Assembly (NCBI GenBank): GCA_900543345.1
Contig: UQRJ01000187.1
Coordinates: 1 to 6,074 of the forward strand
Direction of reading: 5' to 3'
Source: an uncultured Sporolactobacillus sp.
GTDB lineage: Bacteria > Bacillota > Bacilli > Bacillales > Sporolactobacillaceae
DNA length: 6,074 nucleotides
Position 1 is the stretch's first letter; each line of letters begins with the position of its first letter. The notes below the pieces were generated by a model. It saw nothing but the letters and a program-made list of their open reading frames with translations. It had not been told where the DNA came from and did not search any database. Positions 1-6,027 of this stretch are shown in pieces. A program made the position numbers and the translations under genes.

Positions 1-545
1 TTATAGGCTACTGTCCCCAGGCCGCCCGCGCCGATGACGCCCGCTACCGCGGTATTGCCGATCAGTGCGATCAGCGTGACGGTCATTCCGGACACGATGG
101 CCGGCAGCGACTCGGGGATTAATACCTTATAAATGATCTGAAACCGACTCGCTCCCATTGCTTGTGAAGCTTCAATGACCCCTTTATCAACCTCTCTGAG
201 CCCAATTTCCACCAATCGCCCGAAAAACGGCGAGGAACCGATGATGATCGATGGAAGCGCCGCCGATGTTCCGATCATGGTGCCGAGGATCAATACGGTA
301 AGCGGGATCAGCAAAATGATTAAAATGATAAACGGAATCGAACGGAACACATTAACAAAAGAGGCAGTCAGCCGATAGATGATGCTGTTCTGGTACAGTC
401 CGCCTTTGTCCGTCAGAAACAAGAGCAGGCCGAGCAGTAAACCGAAAAGGAAAGTAAAAACACCGGAAATCAACGTCATGTATAATGTCTGACCGGTCGC
501 CAGCAGCATCTCCGACCAGACAACGTTTGGAAAGAGCTGTGTCAT
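1..545 (-). CDS. metI: Methionine ABC transporter permease MetI (3' end cut off by window edge)
   Basis: Membrane permease subunit of the MetNIQ importer, which takes up methionine with the ATPase MetN and a lipoprotein MetQ. I translated it by hand from the ATG at 545-543; 181 codons are present and no stop is reached, whereas the family is about 220 residues, so roughly 40 C-terminal residues lie outside. The protein starts MTQLFPNVVWSEML and shows hydrophobic segments at about 19-45 and 58-90, the conserved VFRSIPFIILI stretch (66-76), ALPSIIIGSSPFFGRLVEIG (about 96-115), and the EAA loop that docks on the ATPase (about 125-147, EASQAMGASRF then IPESLP). Its ATG overlaps the metN stop (ATGA), and there is no strong ribosome binding site of its own, so translational coupling is likely. 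metQ is expected just beyond the left edge (inference). The family match is strong and closest to the Bacillus MetP/MetI type. Confidence 0.95.
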   Translation of the reverse strand, partial: MTQLFPNVVWSEMLLATGQTLYMTLISGVFTFLFGLLLGLLLFLTDKGGLYQNSIIYRLTASFVNVFRSIPFIILIILLIPLTVLILGTMIGTSAALPSIIIGSSPFFGRLVEIGLREVDKGVIEASQAMGASRFQIIYKVLIPESLPAIVSGMTVTLIALIGNTAVAGVIGAGGLGTVAY

Positions 546-1564
546 AGCGCCGTCACTTCGACTGCCGATCGTTCTGTTTTCAATCGGTGGATGGCCGAAT
601 GTATCGCTTGCTCCGGTCCTTCGATCAGCAAAATGAACGTCCACGTCATGCTCCCTGTTGTCGGCGAACAGGAACTTTCAACAATCGTCGTATTCAAGTT
701 GCGCTGTTGGAACAGGCCCTCGAGCACGGCTTGCTGGTCATCCCGGCTGTTGAGTGCGAAACGGACGAGCCGCCCCAGCGGATGAATCGTCCGTAACAAG
801 TGGAGGCGCGCGTTCCGCTCAATCGACGATCCGGAGCGGCCGACAAATTCACGGGTGATCGGTTTTTGCGGATTGCCGAACACATCCGCTACCTTTCCTT
901 CCTCGACAATGACGCCGCGATCGAGGACCGCCACGCGATCGCAGATCTTGGAGACAACTTGCATTTCATGAGTAATCAGGACAATCGTGATGCCGAATTT
1001 CCGGTTAATCTCTCGCAGCAGGTGGAGAATGGCATCCGTTGTTTTCGGATCCAAAGCCGAAGTAGCCTCATCGCAGAGCAGCACTTTCGGATTGCTGCTC
1101 AATGCCCGGGCAATGCCCACACGCTGCTTCTGACCGCCGCTGAGTTGGGATGGGTAAGCATGCTCCCTCCCCTTCAAGCCGACGATTTCAACCAATTCTT
1201 CAACTCTTTTTATTCTTTTTTCTTTTTTCATCCCGGACAGCTCCAGCGGGAAAGCAATGTTCTCAGCGACCGTCCGTGACCACAACAGGTTGAAATGCTG
1301 AAAAATCATGCCGATCTGTCGTCGCTGATTTCTTAATTCCCGTTCAGACAGTGCGGTCAACTGATGCCCGTCAACCATAATCTCGCCGGATGTCGGCTTT
1401 TCCAACAGATTGATCAGACGGATCAGCGTACTTTTCCCCGCTCCGCTGTAACCAATCACCCCGAATATTTCACCGTGCTTGATAGTAAGGCTGACATTTT
1501 TCAGTGCTTCGACCGAACCGTTGTCTGTATGAAAAATCTTTTTCACATGATTCAATTGAATCAA
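542..1564 (-). CDS. metN: Methionine import ATP-binding protein MetN with C-terminal NIL domain
   Basis: Cytoplasmic ATPase that powers methionine uptake through MetI. The 340 residues equal the usual full length. Visible motifs: Walker A GYSGAGKST (38-46), Q-loop around Q89, ABC signature LSGGQ (141-145), Walker B VLLCDE (161-166, catalytic E166), D-loop SALD (169-172) and switch histidine H199. Residues from about 262 to 336 form the NIL (ACT-like) domain, which in this family binds methionine and inhibits transport when the cell is full. The start is a TTG. An in-frame TGA lies at 1580-1582, no in-frame ATG or GTG gives a full N-terminus, and MIQLNHV lines up with the normal MetN start. 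A ribosome binding site AAGGTGG sits 9 nt upstream. The gene lies behind a SAM-I riboswitch and overlaps metI, which fixes its substrate as methionine rather than another amino acid. Confidence 0.97.
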   Translation of the reverse strand: MIQLNHVKKIFHTDNGSVEALKNVSLTIKHGEIFGVIGYSGAGKSTLIRLINLLEKPTSGEIMVDGHQLTALSERELRNQRRQIGMIFQHFNLLWSRTVAENIAFPLELSGMKKEKRIKRVEELVEIVGLKGREHAYPSQLSGGQKQRVGIARALSSNPKVLLCDEATSALDPKTTDAILHLLREINRKFGITIVLITHEMQVVSKICDRVAVLDRGVIVEEGKVADVFGNPQKPITREFVGRSGSSIERNARLHLLRTIHPLGRLVRFALNSRDDQQAVLEGLFQQRNLNTTIVESSCSPTTGSMTWTFILLIEGPEQAIHSAIHRLKTERSAVEVTAL

Positions 1565-1571
1565 CCTTGTT

Positions 1572-1580
1572 CCCCACCTT
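1572..1580 (-). promoter_or_regulatory. Ribosome binding site deciding the TTG start of metN
   Basis: AAGGTGGGG on the minus strand, with AAGGTGG nine nucleotides before the TTG at 1564. It overlaps an in-frame TGA (1580-1582) that rules out a longer protein, so this site supports the rare TTG as the start. Confidence 0.75.
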
Positions 1581-1671
1581 CAAACCCCTTTTTTCTCTAT
1601 GAATTGAAATCCGATCAATTTTTACGTATTATAGCTACCTTTGCTCCCTTCTCGATAAGTTTGCAGGCAAT

Positions 1672-1696
1672 AAAAAAAGCCCTCGATGAGAAAGGC
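1672..1696 (-). terminator. Riboswitch-controlled intrinsic terminator before metN
   Basis: On the minus strand a hairpin GCCTTT / GAGGGC (6 pairs, two of them G-U, loop CTCATC) is followed directly by seven T residues (1678 to 1672). An alternative fold pairs GCC with GGC and CTC with GAG with a TTT bulge. The stem is short, but its place just after the S-box aptamer and its overlap with the antiterminator make it the expression platform. It should form when SAM is bound and stop transcription about 110 nt before metN. Confidence 0.85.
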
Positions 1697-1710
1697 CCGT
1701 CTCTCTCATC
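1685..1710 (-). promoter_or_regulatory. Antiterminator of the metN S-box leader
   Basis: GATGAGAGAG (1710-1701) can pair with CTTTCTCATC (1694-1685) in a 10-bp stem with one G-U pair and a six-base loop. Its first arm is also the 3' strand of aptamer helix P1 (1710-1703), and its second arm takes most of the terminator's left arm and loop. The two folds therefore exclude each other, the standard S-box design: without SAM this hairpin forms and metNI is transcribed. Confidence 0.8.
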
Positions 1711-1817
1711 TGCCGGATAATGATATCCGCAGGAATTAGCACCTTTCCGGATTTTTACAAAATTCCGGTGGTTGCCGGGCATCATCGGGCCAGTCCCTCT
1801 GCCACTCTGGATAAGAG
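1703..1817 (-). ncRNA. SAM-I (S-box) riboswitch aptamer upstream of metNI
   Basis: A cis-acting RNA that binds S-adenosylmethionine and switches off sulfur and methionine genes. Minus-strand landmarks in order: CTCTTATCCAGAG opening P1 and P2, GAGGGACTGGCCCGATGA, CCCGGCAACC, then GGTGCTAATTCCTGC, all core S-box consensus blocks. P1 is CTCTTATC (1817-1810) with GATGAGAG (1710-1703), eight pairs including one G-U. P3 is CCGGAATTTT with AAAAATCCGG (one A-A mismatch). P4 is CTGCGGATA with TATCCGGCAG (one bulged base). Transcription probably starts near 1836, so only about 20 nt precede P1. It controls metN and metI, which are known S-box targets in Bacilli. Confidence 0.97.
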
Positions 1818-1842
1818 CTATCTATTCACTTAAAGTACATCA

Positions 1843-1871
1843 AATGTAACACGCCATAAAAACTTTGTCAA
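1843..1871 (-). promoter_or_regulatory. SigA-type promoter of the metNI leader
   Basis: Minus strand: a perfect -35 box TTGACA (1871-1866), a 17-bp spacer and a -10 box TACATT (1848-1843, four of six matches). The predicted transcription start near 1836 is shortly before the S-box helix P1 at 1817, the expected arrangement. The -35 box lies in the right arm of an inverted repeat (see the separate entry). Confidence 0.75.
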
Positions 1872-1885
1872 ATTTCCCGACAAAG
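1863..1885. repeat. Perfect 7-bp inverted repeat covering the metNI -35 box
   Basis: CTTTGTC (1863-1869) and GACAAAG (1879-1885) are perfect reverse complements with a 9-bp spacer. On the minus strand the repeat reads CTTTGTC, nine bases, GACAAAG, and TTGACA of the promoter falls mostly inside the second arm. It could be a protein-binding site in addition to the riboswitch, or chance symmetry around a consensus -35 box. It matches no operator that I recognise. Confidence 0.4.
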
Positions 1886-2106
1886 CAACCATTAAAAAAT
1901 GCGCCATAATCGCTTTTCCGCCCTACAGGTTACCTTAAAAGCCGCATTCGCCAAGCGAGACAGGCCGCTAAGTCACTGTCGACGAAATCGGCGTTACGTT
2001 ACCCGAAAGTCGAGACGGTCTTGAAAAATCGCCTCGACTGTGCGGAATTTTGGCGGTGGATGACGGCAAAAAAAATAAACTGCCAAACCTTATCCAAAAT
2101 GAATGA
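1872..2106. other. Non-coding stretch with no assignable function between the ligase gene and the metNI promoter
   Basis: About 235 bp after the acyl-CoA synthetase stop codon. I see no ORF with a ribosome binding site or a recognisable product. It is less AT-rich than the 3654-3993 gap and contains one clear hairpin (2008-2039), a weaker GACAG/CTGTC pair (about 1959-1980) and a run of eight T on the minus strand (2069-2076) flanked by GGCA/TGCC, which is not a normal terminator. It may hold the 3' untranslated region of the ligase gene, decayed coding DNA or an unrecognised small RNA; nothing visible decides between these. Confidence 0.4.
2008..2039. repeat. Hairpin-forming inverted repeat downstream of the acyl-CoA synthetase gene
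   Basis: AGTCGAG (2008-2014) and CTCGACT (2033-2039) are perfect reverse complements; one mismatch further in, CG pairs with CG, leaving a loop of about 12 nt. On neither strand is the stem followed by a run of T, so it is not a textbook terminator, though it could still stabilise or end the ligase transcript. Confidence 0.5.
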
Positions 2107-3171
2107 TTACTTTTGTGTGACCGTCGACAGAATTTGCTTGCGAAATAATCCCTTTCGAATTTTGCCGGAGGCGGTCTTCGGCAGGCGATCGATGAAATGG
2201 ATGCGGCGGGGGCGTTTGAAATCGGTCAGTTGTCTTTTTAGATAATTTTTGACTTGGCCTTCCGTCAGTGTTTGTCCGTCTTTAACGACAATATAAGCCT
2301 CGACCGACTCTCCTCTCAGCTTATCGGGCAGACCGATAACGGCCACTTCTTCAACAGCGGGTAGGTTATAGATGACTTTTTCAATCTCTGCCGGATAAAC
2401 ATTCTGACCGCTGACGATGATCAGACTTTTCTTTCGATCCACCAGATAATAGTAGCCATCGCCGTCTTCCCGGGCTAAGTCGCCGGTATGGAGCCACCCG
2501 TCAACGATGGCTTTTTTGGTTGCTTCCGGTCGCCGCCAGTAACCGGCCATCATTTCCGGTGTTTTAGTAATCAATTCGCCGATTTTGCCTTTTGCTACAT
2601 CACCACCTTGATCGTCCACAATGCGCGTTTGAATATCCGGATAAATCTTCGTTGTGCCGCATGTACCGGGATGCAGTCCGTCCGGCCGCTCCAGCGGTTC
2701 CAAAGTCAGCAGCGGACCGCTTTCTGTTTGCCCGCTGCCTTGTACAAACGGCGCGCCCATGATTTTTTCCAATGCGGTTTGCAGATGCAGTGGCATCGGT
2801 GCGGCGCCGACGAACGCAAAGCGTAACTGCTCGAAATGAAACTGTCCGGGATTCTTTTTGATCTCATCGTACATCGTCATAAACATTGCCGGTACACCGG
2901 CGATAAACGTCGCACCGTACTGAGTCATTTCTGCCAATACACTGTGCGGATGAAAAGCGCGGCGTAAGGCAAAATGCCCACCGTAAAACATCAGCGGAAT
3001 CCATTCGACAATTGGCGCAAAGACATGAATATAGGGGAGAGTGTTAATGGTTACATCGTTTTCCGTGTAGTGATAGGAAGATCCCAAGCGTAAACCGTTA
3101 CTGATGAAGCGGCCGTTTAATTGCACGGCGCCTTTCGGTTCTCCGGTTGTTCCCGATGTGTAATAAATCAT
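2107..3171 (-). CDS. Acyl-CoA synthetase-like, C-terminal fragment after the frameshift
   Basis: 354 residues carrying all catalytic motifs; positions refer to the rejoined protein. P-loop YYTSGTTGEPKG (164-175), QGSGQTES (305-312, the A5 motif, where most relatives have Tyr-Gly before the x-T-E), HTGD (389-392), DRKKSLIIVSGQNVYP (406-421, hinge and A8 region) and PKTASGK with the catalytic lysine near 498. The C-terminal swinging domain is complete and ends at TAA (2109-2107). The frame stays open upstream to an ATG at 3201, but the ten residues MGWPCDSGRS before 3171 are out-of-frame reading of the 5' part and match nothing in the family; that ATG has no convincing ribosome binding site. 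The fragment is therefore probably not translated unless the frame is in fact intact. Confidence 0.85.
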   Translation of the reverse strand: MIYYTSGTTGEPKGAVQLNGRFISNGLRLGSSYHYTENDVTINTLPYIHVFAPIVEWIPLMFYGGHFALRRAFHPHSVLAEMTQYGATFIAGVPAMFMTMYDEIKKNPGQFHFEQLRFAFVGAAPMPLHLQTALEKIMGAPFVQGSGQTESGPLLTLEPLERPDGLHPGTCGTTKIYPDIQTRIVDDQGGDVAKGKIGELITKTPEMMAGYWRRPEATKKAIVDGWLHTGDLAREDGDGYYYLVDRKKSLIIVSGQNVYPAEIEKVIYNLPAVEEVAVIGLPDKLRGESVEAYIVVKDGQTLTEGQVKNYLKRQLTDFKRPRRIHFIDRLPKTASGKIRKGLFRKQILSTVTQK

Positions 3172-3653
3172 GGATCGTCCGGAGTCACATGGCCATCCCA
3201 CATTTCCGGTTCATGAATCAGTTCGTCCCACGAGAGAATATCTTTCTCCGGATGGCCGCCAATTTGGATCAAGAATCGTACCGACTTGGCCCGGCACTGC
3301 TTGACTTTCTGAATAAAGGCCGGTGTGCCGATCACCGTATTGGCTTGTGAATCGCGCAAATAATAGGCAATTTCCGTTGCTTGAAATCCGGCATGGCTGG
3401 GAATGTAAATCGCCCCCAGACGAGCAACGGCGGCAAAAGCAATTAATTCTTCCGGAGCATTCGCCATGCCGATAATGACGCGGTCACCACGGGCAATGCC
3501 CAGTTTTTTTAGAGCCGCGGCAACGTGTGCAGCTGCTTCATTCACCTGTCCGTACGTATAAGCCTCATCTTGGAAATAAAAGAGCGTCCGATCCGGAAAA
3601 GCCTCCGCCTGACCGGCGAGTAGAGCACTTAAAGTTCTTTTCCCCCGATACAT
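3168..3653 (-). CDS. Acyl-CoA synthetase-like, N-terminal fragment before the frameshift
   Basis: 161 residues from the ATG at 3653 to the premature TGA. The start is well supported: AGGAGG (3668-3663), within a longer AGGAGGAGG, lies 9 nt before it. The fragment is the first half of the large ANL domain, with the typical opening TLSALLAGQAEAFPDRTLFYF, the YTYGQVNEAA segment, GIARGDRVIIGMANAPE (about 52-68) and RLGAIYIPSHAG. It stops just before the ATP-binding P-loop and lacks every catalytic motif, so it cannot be active alone. Its nearest neighbour upstream is nifS, separated by a terminator, so it should have its own promoter. Confidence 0.85.
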   Translation of the reverse strand: MYRGKRTLSALLAGQAEAFPDRTLFYFQDEAYTYGQVNEAAAHVAAALKKLGIARGDRVIIGMANAPEELIAFAAVARLGAIYIPSHAGFQATEIAYYLRDSQANTVIGTPAFIQKVKQCRAKSVRFLIQIGGHPEKDILSWDELIHEPEMWDGHVTPDDP

Positions 3654-3738
3654 TCAAGGGTGCCTCCTCCTATGCATTTTAGTTGACGCTTTTCTAAGTC
3701 GCATAAATGTGAGAAATACTTTTTTATATTTTACATCA

Positions 3739-3768
3739 ATAATAGGCGATATGAAAAATATTTTGCAA
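3739..3768 (-). promoter_or_regulatory. Candidate SigA promoter of the acyl-CoA synthetase gene
   Basis: Minus strand: TTGCAA (3768-3763, four of six matches to TTGACA), an 18-bp spacer and TATTAT (3744-3739, five of six). It would give a leader of about 80 nt. The surroundings are so AT-rich that promoter-like sequences are expected by chance, hence the modest score. Confidence 0.45.
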
Positions 3769-3894
3769 AATGGCTGTGAATTAACGTTTAAGATTTCAAG
3801 TCAAACGGGACGGGGAAGAAGATTAAACATTCTTTTAAATGTCAACAAATGAATTCGCTGTCGAACGGTATCATGCAACTTCCCAGCAACAGAT

Positions 3895-3932
3895 AAAAAA
3901 ATCAGCCTGACAACGGTGACGGTGGCAGACTG
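3895..3932 (-). terminator. Likely intrinsic terminator of the nadA-nifS operon
   Basis: Minus strand: CAGTCTG (3932-3926) pairs with CAGGCTG (3909-3903) in seven pairs including one G-T, with a 16-base loop, followed by one A and then seven T (3901-3895). It lies about 60 nt after the nifS stop. The large loop makes it weaker than a typical terminator, but position and T-run fit. Confidence 0.65.
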
Positions 3933-3993
3933 TAAGAGAATGATAATAGGCGCGGTTTGAACCTCTTTCTTTCTGCTAAATTATCGGGGTAAT

Positions 3994-5097
3994 CTAGGCA
4001 TAGAATTGATTCAGCTGTGCCGCAAATTCAGCAGCTTCTGCCGGTGTATTTTCATCGCCGAAAGAAATGCGGATATAATGCTCAATCTCCTGCGGCGCGA
4101 GCTGCAGGGCAGTCAACGTGCGGTCCGGGCGTGGGTCGCGCAGGCTGCAGGCACTAACCGTCGAGATTGCATAACCGCGCCGGCCGAGTTCCGTCGCGGC
4201 TTCCTGGCCGGGAGTATGCGGCAGGATCATGCCGAGGATACCGGCATAGCCGGTAAAATTGTCTACTATTTTAAAAGAAGGCGCCAGTTGGCGGATCAGC
4301 TCGCGGCGCAGCCGTTCGACCGTTTGCTCGTGCTTCGGCAACTTGTCTAGGGCGTCCTGCAATGCAGTTGTCATGCTGGCAATGGCCGGTACGTCGAGTG
4401 TGCCCGCCAGAAAGCCTGACTGTTGGAAAACATCGGCGAATTGCGGATAGGTTTCGACCTCCGGCGACAGATAAAGAAAGCCGCAGCCTTTTGGACCGTT
4501 GAATTTATGGGCGCTAACGCTGAACCCGGCTAACCCGGCAACGGTCAACGGCACTTTCCCCATTGCCTGCACGGCGTCGACAAACAATGACACATGATGA
4601 GTTTGGGCGACTTGGCTAAGTGCTGCCGTCGGCTGGCGGATGCCGGTGACGGCATTGACGGCCTGAACCACTATCAGTGCCGTGTGCGCTGTAATCGCTG
4701 CCGCCAACGTATCCGGCGTAACGTGGCCTTGAGCGTCGATCGGCAGAACGCGCACTGCACAGCCGTCCGTCCGGCTTATTTTTTCTAGTAACTGGTAGAT
4801 TGACGCATGTTCAAGCGGGCTGACGAGAATCTCGCGTTTATCCGGTGCGCCGAGCAGTGTCCGGATGCCTAATTGATTACTCTCGGTCCCGCCGCTCGTA
4901 AACACAATACCGTCAGGATCCAGATCGAGCCGTTCGGCGATCTGCCGGCGGCAAAGCTTGACGATATAGCCCGCTTCCGTACCGGCGCGATGCAGGCTTT
5001 CGCTGTTGGCAAAGTAATTCTCAGCGATTTTTTCATAAGTGGTCAACGCGTGACGGCTCATCTTCGTCGTCGCCGCATTATCAAAATAAATCATCAC
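3994..5097 (-). CDS. nifS: Cysteine desulfurase NifS (NadA-associated type)
   Basis: PLP enzyme that removes sulfur from cysteine to give alanine and an enzyme persulfide, used for Fe-S cluster assembly. The neighbour nadA, whose product needs a [4Fe-4S] cluster, suggests that cluster is its main client; B. subtilis NifS has this role. The 367 residues show YFDNAATT (4-11), SLHRAG (34-39), TSGGTESN (67-74), the PLP-stacking histidine in EHAS (H97), FVDAVQ (172-177), SAHKFNGPKG with Schiff-base lysine K198, and the loop ISTVSACS with catalytic cysteine C317. Full length for the family. The segment SGFLAGTLDVPAI (227-239) has leucine and alanine where relatives usually have Arg-x-Gly-Thr (for example FRPGT or MRSGT). 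The start is GTG (5097) or the next codon ATG (5094); an in-frame TGA at 5101-5103 excludes anything longer. Confidence 0.93.
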   Translation of the reverse strand: MMIYFDNAATTKMSRHALTTYEKIAENYFANSESLHRAGTEAGYIVKLCRRQIAERLDLDPDGIVFTSGGTESNQLGIRTLLGAPDKREILVSPLEHASIYQLLEKISRTDGCAVRVLPIDAQGHVTPDTLAAAITAHTALIVVQAVNAVTGIRQPTAALSQVAQTHHVSLFVDAVQAMGKVPLTVAGLAGFSVSAHKFNGPKGCGFLYLSPEVETYPQFADVFQQSGFLAGTLDVPAIASMTTALQDALDKLPKHEQTVERLRRELIRQLAPSFKIVDNFTGYAGILGMILPHTPGQEAATELGRRGYAISTVSACSLRDPRPDRTLTALQLAPQEIEHYIRISFGDENTPAEAAEFAAQLNQFYA

Positions 5098-5104
5098 GTT
5101 TCAG

Positions 5105-5108
5105 CTCC
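5105..5108 (-). promoter_or_regulatory. Ribosome binding site of nifS
   Basis: GGAG within ACGGAGCTG on the minus strand, 7 nt before GTG (5097) and 10 nt before ATG (5094). It lies in the 23-bp gap after the nadA stop, so nadA and nifS are very probably one transcript. The spacing slightly favours the GTG, but either start is possible. Confidence 0.6.
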
Positions 5109-5120
5109 GTTAGTTTAAAA

Positions 5121-6027
5121 TCAGCCTAAGGCAAACATCCGCTCCAGCGCCTTCCTCGCGCCGGCGGCCGTTTTCGGCGCGACCCGGATGACGTTGTTCG
5201 GGCGATGCTGCGCCAAGTGATCCATCGCCAGTGCCAGATGCGGCTGATCGATGCGGTTCATCAGAATACATGAGCAGGAGATCGGATTCAAAAACATGAC
5301 ATGCTTATCGGGGAACCACTTCATCATCCGCCCGACCAGGTTGTTGTCGGTACCGACGGCAAATCGTGAACCGGCCGGTGCTTCGCGGACGATCCGGATC
5401 AGCACCGCCGTCGAACCGACTTGGTCGGCTGCTTCGACAACTTCTCGGCAGCATTCCGGATGGACGATCACGTGGGCGTCCGGATGATTTTTCCGAATCG
5501 TCCGTACATTATCGACGGTAAACTGCCGGTGCACCGAGCAGAATCCGTTCCAGAGGATGACACGGGTTTCGTCCGGCCGCGCGGCGTCGAGCCGACGTTC
5601 CTGCGGTTGCCACATAGCGATTTGCTCTTCGGGGACACCCAACTTCAGCGCCGTATTGCGTCCCAAGTGCTGATCGGGCAAGAACAGCAGATGTTTGCTG
5701 CGCGCGAGCGCCCAGGCGACGATCCGGTCGGCATTGCCCGAGGTGACCACAAGCCCGCCGTGGCGGCCGACGAAATCCTTGATCGCAGCGGTCGAATTGA
5801 CGTAAGTGATCGGCAGAATCGTATCGCCGTATTGCTGTTGTAAAAAGTCCCATGCTGTCCGCAACTGAAAAACATTGGCCATATCGGCCAGCGAACAACC
5901 GGCCATCGGATCGGGTAAGATCACCTGCTGGCCGTCGGCTGTCAGAATGTCGGCGGTTTCGGCCATGAAATGGACGCCGCAGAAGATGATCGTTCGGGCG
6001 GTGTGATTTTTCGCGGCAATCCGGGCC
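5121..6027 (-). CDS. nadA: Quinolinate synthase NadA (5' end missing at the contig end)
   Basis: Joins iminoaspartate with dihydroxyacetone phosphate to give quinolinate, the second step of NAD synthesis from aspartate, using a [4Fe-4S] cluster. 301 genomic residues are visible, from ARIAAKN to ERMFALG; the Bacillus-type protein is about 368, so roughly 65-70 N-terminal residues are absent. Motifs in this fragment: FCGVHFMAETADIL, MAGCSLADM (Cys 44), TYVNSTAA, VVTSGNA, LPDQHLGRN, GFCSVHRQF (Cys 163), VIVHPECC, GTDNNLVGRM and NPISCSC (Cys 251/253). By comparison with B. subtilis NadA, the cluster ligands should be Cys 44, Cys 163 and one of the SCSC pair, probably the second. The reading frame stays open through the adapter to a GTG at 6056, but that prefix (VGSEMCIRDR) is sequencing adapter and must not be counted. 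nadB and nadC are expected further upstream (inference). Confidence 0.95.

Larger units (their letters stand above)
2107..3653 (-). pseudogene. Frameshifted long-chain fatty acid-CoA ligase-like gene (ANL superfamily)
   Basis: Intact, this enzyme would activate a carboxylic acid with ATP to an acyl-adenylate and pass it to coenzyme A; homologues of this shape in Bacilli (YhfL/LcfB-like) act on fatty acids in the cytoplasm. The N-terminal 161 residues and the C-terminal 354 residues lie in two different frames and add up to about 515, the normal family length. Frame one ends ...VTPDDP then TGA (3170-3168); frame two continues MIYYTSGTTG from 3171. In the family a run like PDDPxMIxYTSGTTG is continuous, so one base is missing between CC and ATG at about 3171-3172. 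No slippery heptamer is visible, which argues against programmed frameshifting. The lesion is either a real mutation or a sequencing error; everything else in the gene looks well kept, so decay would be recent. Exact substrate is unknown. Confidence 0.88.
3654..3993. other. AT-rich intergenic region between nifS and the acyl-CoA synthetase gene
   Basis: 340 bp without a supportable gene on either strand. It contains the likely nifS terminator (3895-3932), a candidate promoter (3739-3768) and the ribosome binding site of the ligase (3663-3671). Between 3770 and 3890 I see nothing recognisable; I looked for T-box and S-box core sequences and for a FadR-like palindrome and found none. Confidence 0.6.

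Noticed and set aside
800..1279. 159-codon plus-strand open frame inside metN
   Set aside because: It is antisense to a clearly conserved ABC ATPase, has no ribosome binding site or family resemblance, and is a shadow of metN.
1628..1633. Perfect TATAAT on the minus strand between the S-box terminator and metN, a possible riboswitch-independent promoter
   Set aside because: At 16-18 bp upstream there is no -35-like hexamer (best two of six matches) and no TGn extended -10, so chance in AT-rich DNA is more likely.
2069..2090. GGCA / TGCC flanking a run of eight T on the minus strand, as a ligase terminator
   Set aside because: The T-run lies inside the loop rather than after a stem, and the stem has only four or five pairs, so it does not fit an intrinsic terminator.
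3168..3176. Programmed ribosomal frameshifting in the acyl-CoA synthetase
   Set aside because: The site GATCCATGA has no slippery heptamer, no upstream Shine-Dalgarno-like stimulator was seen, and this enzyme family is not known to use recoding.
3779..3792. TTAACGTTTAA near-palindrome, as a catabolite-repression (cre) site for the ligase gene
   Set aside because: Aligned on the central CG it misses the conserved outer T-G and C-A positions of cre, and the two halves are not truly symmetric.
5421..5843. 140-codon plus-strand open frame inside nadA
   Set aside because: Antisense shadow of a high-GC conserved gene with no recognisable product; the same holds for the minus-strand frame at 5509-6042, which also begins in adapter sequence.
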